DNA from: Phalacrocorax aristotelis
Lineage: Eukaryota; Chordata; Aves; Suliformes; Phalacrocoracidae
Direction of reading: 5' to 3'
DNA length: 64,000 bases
NCBI RefSeq assembly: GCF_949628215.1
Contig: NC_134281.1
Coordinates: 45,962,512-46,026,511 of the forward strand
Translations under genes and position numbers: made by a program
Notes under the pieces: model-generated
The model's input: only the letters and a program-made list of their open reading frames with translations
Database searches by the model: none
What the model was told of the DNA's origin: nothing
Shown here: piece after piece, positions 59,001-64,000 of the stretch
How the letters are laid out: each line of letters starts with the position of its first letter
How positions within the stretch are numbered: position 1 is the first letter of the stretch

Positions 59001-62000
59001 TTGCTCTGATAATTGGACACCTTTCACTAGCCCTGAAGTTGGCCTGGCAGAAAAACAGGAAGCTAAAGTGTAGCAATCTGTAGTGGTGTGTGTAATAGAT
59101 CCCATCACAAATAAGCAAATGCGTTTGTGTTTTAATGACTTTATGCTAGTAATATGTTTGATGAAAATGCCTGTCAACTTTGCTGCTCCATCTCTGCCAG
59201 GCACTGGAAACCATGCTGGCTGCAGTGAAGAAAGGCAAAAAAATCAATGAGGAAGAAATGCCACCTCCTGTTGCAACAGGAAGGAGTTCTTCACGCTCTT
59301 CTCAAGCCACAGGAGTGGAGCTAGAGAGTTCAGGAGATTCAGTCAGTGTCCTACCAGAGAATAAAGCTGAGCCTGCTGCAGATGATGAGCAGAAGACCTC
59401 TCATGAGGCAGTGCAGCATCTGGAATCAGAGTCTCTACAGGGTCGTGCCGCTTCTAGTCCTATCACGGAAACAGGTACCATGATCTGAGAGGATAAGCAG
59501 TTGCAACACTATTTTAATGCTACATCTGTCTTGGTATTGGTATGGTGTAGGAAAGCACTGCTTAAGTTGGAACTTCCCTGCTGCATGATTCAGATAGAGT
59601 TGCCAGTGGGATGCTGAATTTCTGGCAGTGGAATCGGTTATTTTTATAGAGCTCTTGTATGTACTGTATCAGTATCTTCCACTTAATTTGTACTGTGCCT
59701 CAGTTTACCCTTCAGTATTTGTGACATGTGGGATTCCAAGCTTTAAAGAGTTTTGAGATATTGAATAAAAGACTTCTTTTAGCTGGGAAAAGTGGGATTG
59801 TTATTTCTGGTCAGACTTCTGGAGAATGGAGGAAAAAGGACTCTAGGATGGCTGTGTGATTGAAAGCAAAAGAAGACTAATGCAGGCTTGGATAGATGGG
59901 CATAGCAAGGGATACATATCTTGCATGTTCTGTGTAAGTCTCGGTGTTGTTGCATTCTCACAGATCTCCAGAACAGCAGCACACGAGCACTACTACTTAG
60001 AAGACAGAAGGAGTACAAATTAGCAGCTCTAAAAGCCAAGCAGCAAGGGGACCTGGAGAAAGCGAAGGAATACATGAAGGCAGGCAAAGTATGCACGCAA
60101 GAAATCATGAATGCTAAACATACCCTATGCTGTGCCCGTATGCACTGGGTGCCAAATATTCATTGTGGCAGCTAGCAAGTCTTGGACCTACTAGAATAAA
60201 TCTACTGTTTTGTTTTTTCTGCATTAGAAATTTAATGTCATCCTGGAAGCTTTGGATAGTGGGCAGCTGATAGACCTTGAGAATATGCCTCCGTCTCCTC
60301 AGGGTAAGGTACATCTTACAAAAACCCTTTTAGAAGTCTCTATGCTGTAATGGAGAGATTCTGAATTTGATTGCAAAACTGTAAGAAGAATAGATGACCG
60401 CTTAGGTCTGAGGCTTACTGCATATTCAAATTCTAATCAAGACCAACGAAGAAAAAATAGGTATCGTTATTTATATTGAAGTTACTCTCTGTGAATTACA
60501 AGTTCAAGTAGGTATTGATGTCTAGTATTCCTATTTTTATAACTTAATAGCAGCCAGTACATGAAGTGGAAGGGAAAGAAGGGTAATGGCACATTCTTAA
60601 AGTTTACTCTAATATTTGATGGTGTTATGTGTTTCAACTGAAGTTCATAATGTTGAGGTTCAGAGATGAACAAACAGATTGCAGTGCGGTAAAATCTAAA
60701 CCTTAAGGCTAGTTACCAATATTAAAGATACATCAATCCTTGTAAGAGAGGTTTGGTTAGTTTGTTTGTTGTTTGTTTGTTTGTTTTAAATAGATCTGCT
60801 ATTATCACTAACAATTATTTGGTCTGTGCAACTCAGTGTTTTAAACAATTTAGTAGATTATTTTATTTGAAGAAACTAAATGATTATTTTTTTATTTCCA
60901 TAAATCATGAGATTTATGACTCCTTAAGTTACAAAATGATCACCAAATGGCATTAGAGATAAACTTCACCCATGATATAATGTTGCCTTAAAAAGTGCAA
61001 GATTTTTGCAGTGGATTTTTTGTAGCTTTCTGAAATAACGACTGTTATACAATGCCAGAAACTTGGGTGTCTGGAAAGATGGTATTACTTGCTTCTCTTT
61101 TTCAGCACATCTTTTGTTACTAGGATATTTTAGTCAATTAGCAATCTTGTTCACTCTTTCCATCTGCCAAGATACCAAGTTATATTTTGGGGAGAGAATT
61201 CTTAGAATACTTGAACTGGTTTTACTTTTTTTTTCCCTCTTTCCACTCCATCAGCACTAACCTAAATTAAATCAGCGTTTGAGATTTTCTATTATAAAGC
61301 ATTTTCTCTGAATAATGGGAACCTTAGACTTACCTAGCCACACAGATACTGTTTTGAAGTCAAAAAGCTTTCAGGAAGACGATGTGATCAAATTCATGGT
61401 TTGCTGAGTAACATGGGTGTTTATGGAACACTCTGTGAAGCTTTCTGCTTTCCTTGCTTTGCAGATCTTGAAAGCCTAGGAAATATACAAGGTCCATCCA
61501 AGCAAAAGGTACCAGCTCTGGTGGGAAGTTCCCAGGATCTTAAAACACCTGAACTTCATCCCCAAGTAGCTCCAGGTAAGACTTCTGGATTTCTGTAGTA
61601 AAACATAAAAATAGCAGGGCTGGAAGGCACTTTAAGGTCTGCCCTATTCCACTGAACTGCAAGCAGGATTGAGTAAACCTAGCTAATGTTCCTGAATATT
61701 GTTTGCTGCTGATCCCATCTGTACTTTTGTTCTGAATCAGTAATGGAAGTAGAAGTTAATAAACTTTCTTTAGAAGAATTATATTCATAGTAAGATTTTG
61801 CTGTGATGTTTTTGTCTCTGCAGAAGGTAAGGAAGGGGAGGAAAAAGGCAGCTCACATGTTTTGAAATCTGAATCGTGGCATTTAATTTTCTGTCTTATT
61901 TTAAGCTTCCCTGCAGCAGCCAGAAACAGTGCTGGAAGCATTGCAGCAAAGGCTTGAGAAGTACAAGTCAGCAGCAGCACAGGCTAAGGCGAGTGGGGAT

Positions 62001-62394
62001 GATCGGAAAGGCAGGATGCACGAGAGAATAGCCAAGGTAAAACAAAAATGTAGCAAGCTGCTTGCATACAGCAAAGCCATTTTAATTAATTTTCTTGCTG
62101 AAGACTTTTTAAAGGCTGAAGTAATCTGTGTATTGTCCTTCTGTTTGAAAAGAGCTCCAGTAGGGAAGCTGTAAAGCATTCAAAGGAAGGAGAAATAGAG
62201 ACGATGCACATACTATAGCAAAACACTGTGTATTCTGCAATATTTTTGCTGGTTAAATACAGATGATTGCTAATTTATAGTCAGCTTCATTTTATGTCTT
62301 ACTGAGTGCCTTTGATTACAGCAATACCAGGATGCCATAAGAGCCCATAAAGCAGGGAGAAAAGTTAATTTTTCTGAGCTACCTGTTCCTCCTG
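46947..62394 (+). CDS. CC2D1B: CC2D1B coiled-coil and C2 domain protein, 5' part of gene
   Basis: The family (CC2D1A/B, fly Lgd) binds CHMP4/Shrub, acts in ESCRT-III sorting, and has also been reported as a repressor binding DRE/FRE elements. Eleven exons: 46947-47012, 49927-50068, 54485-54600, 55394-55513, 57050-57187, 59201-59474, 59964-60088, 60228-60303, 61465-61575, 61906-62036, 62322-62394. They join in phase to 457 codons. Order: basic N-terminus, [15 protein letters not shown] motif, acidic segment, then three DM14 domains (about 155-215, 295-350, 400-457). The fourth DM14 and the C2 domain lie right of the window. The start follows an in-frame TGA at 46938 and has A at -3. CC2D1A is the alternative, but ORC1 synteny fits CC2D1B. 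Confidence 0.93.
46979..47146 (+). repeat. 42-bp minisatellite, four copies, across the exon 1 donor
   Basis: Units at 46979-47020, 47021-47062, 47063-47104 and 47105-47146. Units 2 and 3 are identical, unit 1 differs by one base and unit 4 by about four. Each carries CAG|GTAAGG at the same place. The frame stays open through all four, coding repeats of [14 protein letters not shown]. Confidence 0.95.
47013..49926 (+). other. CC2D1B intron 1
   Basis: A 2.9-kb intron. It begins with three extra copies of the 42-bp unit and has an imperfect TTGAGGC/TTGAGAC repeat at about 47530-47575. Nothing else is recognised. Confidence 0.6.
49927..50068 (+). CDS. CC2D1B: CC2D1B coding exon 2
   Basis: Encodes [19 protein letters not shown] then [11 protein letters not shown] and a Lys-rich end. 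The opening matches the family motif after the first exon. Acceptor GGCTCCAG|, donor AAAA|GTAAGT. Confidence 0.93.
50069..54484 (+). other. CC2D1B intron 2
   Basis: A 4.4-kb intron, the longest in the window. The region about 53690-54360 has the look of an old, decayed repeat but I cannot name it. No exon or RNA gene is seen. Confidence 0.45.
54485..54600 (+). CDS. CC2D1B: CC2D1B coding exon 3: acidic
   Basis: Encodes [19 protein letters not shown] and then a Glu/Asp-rich run to DTDLL. It matches the human PMAHIEKLAADCM region. Acceptor TTTTTACAG|, donor TTG|GTATGC. Confidence 0.93.
55394..55513 (+). CDS. CC2D1B: CC2D1B coding exon 4
   Basis: Forty codons, [14 protein letters not shown] to [13 protein letters not shown] is family-conserved. 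Acceptor TTACTTTAG|, donor CAG|GTAGGA. Confidence 0.92.
55709..56143 (-). mobile_element. 5'-truncated CR1 LINE, minus orientation
   Basis: In CC2D1B intron 4. The left end TCATAGAATCAT is the complement of the CR1 3'-terminal 8-mer repeat, so the element runs right to left. The minus strand keeps an open stretch (55784-56137) coding the C-terminal end of CR1 ORF2, with [20 protein letters not shown] and [17 protein letters not shown]. Reverse transcriptase and endonuclease domains are absent, so it is a dead insertion. Confidence 0.93.
57050..57187 (+). CDS. CC2D1B: CC2D1B coding exon 5: first DM14 domain (start)
   Basis: Encodes [20 protein letters not shown] and [10 protein letters not shown], a DM14 helical pair. 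Acceptor TTTTCTGAG|, donor AAG|GTAAGT. Confidence 0.93.
59201..59474 (+). CDS. CC2D1B: CC2D1B coding exon 6: end of DM14-1 and linker
   Basis: Starts [20 protein letters not shown] then PPPVATG, completing DM14-1. A Ser/Glu-rich linker with no fold follows. Acceptor TCTGCCAG|, donor ACAG|GTACCA. Confidence 0.93.
59640..59775 (+). repeat. Possible MIR-type SINE relic
   Basis: In CC2D1B intron 6. ACTGTGCCTCAGTTTACCC followed by TTTAAAGAGTTTTGAGATAT follows the order of a MIR 3' half. It is diverged. Confidence 0.35.
59964..60088 (+). CDS. CC2D1B: CC2D1B coding exon 7: second DM14 (start)
   Basis: Encodes [20 protein letters not shown] to YMKAGK. Acceptor TTCTCACAG|, donor AAA|GTATGC. Confidence 0.93.
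60228..60303 (+). CDS. CC2D1B: CC2D1B coding exon 8: second DM14 (end)
   Basis: Encodes [20 protein letters not shown] and PPSPQ. Acceptor TCTGCATTAG|, donor CAGG|GTAAGG. Confidence 0.93.
60760..60786 (+). repeat. GTTT microsatellite
   Basis: A run of GTTT/TTTG units with one slip, in CC2D1B intron 8. Confidence 0.8.
61465..61575 (+). CDS. CC2D1B: CC2D1B coding exon 9: linker
   Basis: Encodes [19 protein letters not shown] to PQVAP, a low-conservation linker between DM14-2 and DM14-3. Acceptor GCTTTGCAG|, donor CCAG|GTAAGA. Confidence 0.88.
61906..62036 (+). CDS. CC2D1B: CC2D1B coding exon 10: third DM14 (start)
   Basis: Encodes [20 protein letters not shown] to RMHERIAK. Acceptor choice: of the AG sites here only ATTTTAAG| at 61905 keeps the frame. 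Donor AAG|GTAAAA. Confidence 0.9.
62322..62394 (+). CDS. CC2D1B: CC2D1B coding exon 11: third DM14 (end)
   Basis: Encodes [20 protein letters not shown] and PVPP, near-identical to human. Acceptor TTGATTACAG|, donor CCTG|GTAAGT, phase 1. Confidence 0.94.
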
Positions 62395-64000
62395 GTAAGT
62401 GTGAATATAAAATGTCCTAATATCAACTTTTGTATATCTGTTGGGCTCTGAAGGAGGTGTGCAAATACTGCCTCCTCATCCTGTGGAACAAATCCTCCTT
62501 TTCCTCAGTGAGCAGGCTGGCCTTGCTATTTGGTGGTGTTGTGAAACTGCTCCCAAACTTTCACACTGGTGAATATTGCTGGTTACTGAGTGCCTATTTG
62601 ACAGCACTGGAACTTAAAACTGGCCCTATTTGAAAAGTTAAACAACTTAACCATGGGCAGGTGCTGAAAATGTCACCTGTCTGTCCTGTGTGCCAGCCCT
62701 CCTAGAGGAAAGAGTAAACTGGAGTTTATTGAAACAAGATTTCTGAAACTGAAAAAATTTGCCTCATGTTTCCCGTTCTGTCGATTCCCAGCAGGACCTT
62801 CAGAATTCTGTAAGTAATTAATTATCTTCTTGCAACACCTCACAAGTCAGATCAGTATTGCAGCTCTCATGGCGAGTAGAAGGCGTCTACAGAGACATTT
62901 GTTTTAAGCAAATGGTGCCTGTGGTCACACTGAGCCAGCGACAAAGGCAGAAACTGAACCTGCTTCTTGAGATGCTCTGTGTCCTTTTTCTTCTTCAGAA
63001 TGAATACTGCTGTGTTTGTAAAAGTTTGGGCAAGGTCAATGAATGCTCCATCCCTGATTTGCATGATACTGTTCCTCCCCTAGGAAGCATCATTCCTTTT
63101 ATCTTGTGCCTGATGTATTCATCTGAAAAGATACTCTTAGCACTGCAAAGTGGTGCCTAGCTTTTTTTTTAAGTTAGAAAAGGGACATGGACTTTGTGGC
63201 TTTTTTTTTCCACTGTCAAATGTGGCATTGGCAAGCAGTGTAGTAGAGGTAAAATAGGCAGCGCCAGCTCTGTCAGGTCATGTACTGCTTTGAAGAGTCT
63301 CTGCTTTGAAGCTGTCCCTGCAAAGCAGTTTCTCATCTCTTGTTCTAGAATGTGGTCCATTTCTTCATAAATATCAGTTGCTGTAAGAGTGAGATATTCC
63401 ACATTTACCTCTCTGAAAATATGCATAACTCAGTTTCCTTACATGTTACATGTTTTTCAGCCATCATTTAGAGGCCTTATGATTTACATTGAAGACAACC
63501 GTTAGGCAGTCATTGGAACTAGCAATGAGATTATAATGGACTGGCAGTGCATTTCATTTCAGCTGGATCACGATAAGGACCAGGTCTGACTTCCTTGGAG
63601 ACAGAAAGGCTGCTGAGTAACGGATCAGATGTCACACAGGGCAGCAGCATAGGGTTCAGTGTTCTGCCTGCCTGTGTACCTCAAACTTGTTCTGTCCCTG
63701 TAGCAGCCATCTCTAGGTTTAGAAGCAGTTTAGCCATTATTTCTTGGCACTTCTAACGAGACTGGTAACAAGAATACTTGCTACATATTAATGAGATAAA
63801 TCTTATTAACAGACATTTTATGGTAGCAGCTCTGGTCTCTGTTTGAAGTTGACCCTGAACTGGTAGGGTGGAAGTGAGGGTCTATCTTCCGTCATCAAGC
63901 CGTCCTCCCATCCTTAAAAGGATGATAAAACAGTGAAAAGGATAGTTCTTCATTTACTTCACATTTAGGTACTGTGATTCTGCCTTACTTTGCAACCTCT
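62395..64000 (+). other. CC2D1B intron 11 (to window edge)
   Basis: The next expected exon, coding the FPPI-P-GLE region of the family, is not found, so the intron seems to run past the window. A possible 15-18-nt microexon lies at 62792-62809. A minus-strand open frame at 63169-63426 has no support. Confidence 0.55.
62792..62809 (+). CDS. CC2D1B: Candidate CC2D1B microexon (NAGNAG acceptor)
   Basis: TTCCCAGCAG| offers two acceptors three bases apart, then 18 or 15 bases, then donor ATTCT|GTAAGT. Entering in phase 1 it leaves in phase 1 either way. The residues (GPSEF) are not known to me in the family. Confidence 0.3.

Noticed and set aside
63169-63426. An 85-codon minus-strand frame near the right edge
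   Set aside because: No splice or homology support. It lies in a CC2D1B intron and is probably chance or an old repeat.
1-64000. A search by eye for CRISPR arrays, bacterial operons, tRNA genes, phage-like clusters and intact endogenous retroviruses
   Set aside because: None were seen. All long-range structure is explained by four spliced vertebrate genes and decayed transposons.

Overview
The window is vertebrate nuclear DNA, almost certainly from a bird. Genes are split into many short exons with GT/AG introns, start regions are CpG-rich, and intron 4 of the last gene holds a 5'-truncated CR1 LINE of avian type. The species cannot be fixed from this sequence. The four genes are single-copy eukaryotic housekeeping genes, and their order (TUT4, PRPF38A, ORC1, CC2D1B) matches the block I know from human chromosome 1p32.

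Layout. (1) 1 to about 21090, plus strand: the 3' part of TUT4 (ZCCHC11), a terminal uridylyltransferase. Nineteen exons are readable here, including a probable 24-nt microexon, and the gene starts left of the window. (2) About 22250-26515, minus strand: the complete PRPF38A, ten coding exons and 312 codons, convergent with TUT4. (3) 26390-26712: a short GC-rich divergent promoter between PRPF38A and ORC1 with a perfect dyad E2F site, YY1-like and ETS-like motifs. (4) About 26665-45690, plus strand: the complete ORC1, one non-coding and sixteen coding exons, 858 codons, with BAH, AAA+ and winged-helix regions. (5) From about 46180 to the right edge, plus strand: the 5' part of CC2D1B, with a CpG island, a likely 5'UTR exon and eleven readable coding exons covering three DM14 domains. 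Its C2 domain lies beyond the window.

The genes work in separate pathways: RNA 3' uridylation, pre-mRNA splicing, replication-origin licensing, and ESCRT-linked endosomal sorting or transcriptional repression. There is no sign of an operon-like system, a new enzyme cluster or a CRISPR-like array. The shared ORC1/PRPF38A promoter is the only obvious regulatory coupling.

The most unusual signal is at the first coding exon of CC2D1B. A 42-bp unit (14 codons, in frame) is repeated four times across the exon 1 splice donor, so four near-identical, same-phase donors sit in tandem. Use of donors 2-4 would add one to three basic 14-residue repeats to the protein. Other points of interest are the TUT4 microexon, a GGGT-type G-quadruplex just after the TUT4 stop codon, a possible NAGNAG microexon in CC2D1B, a poly(A) signal three bases after the ORC1 stop, and two perfect short hairpins in introns.
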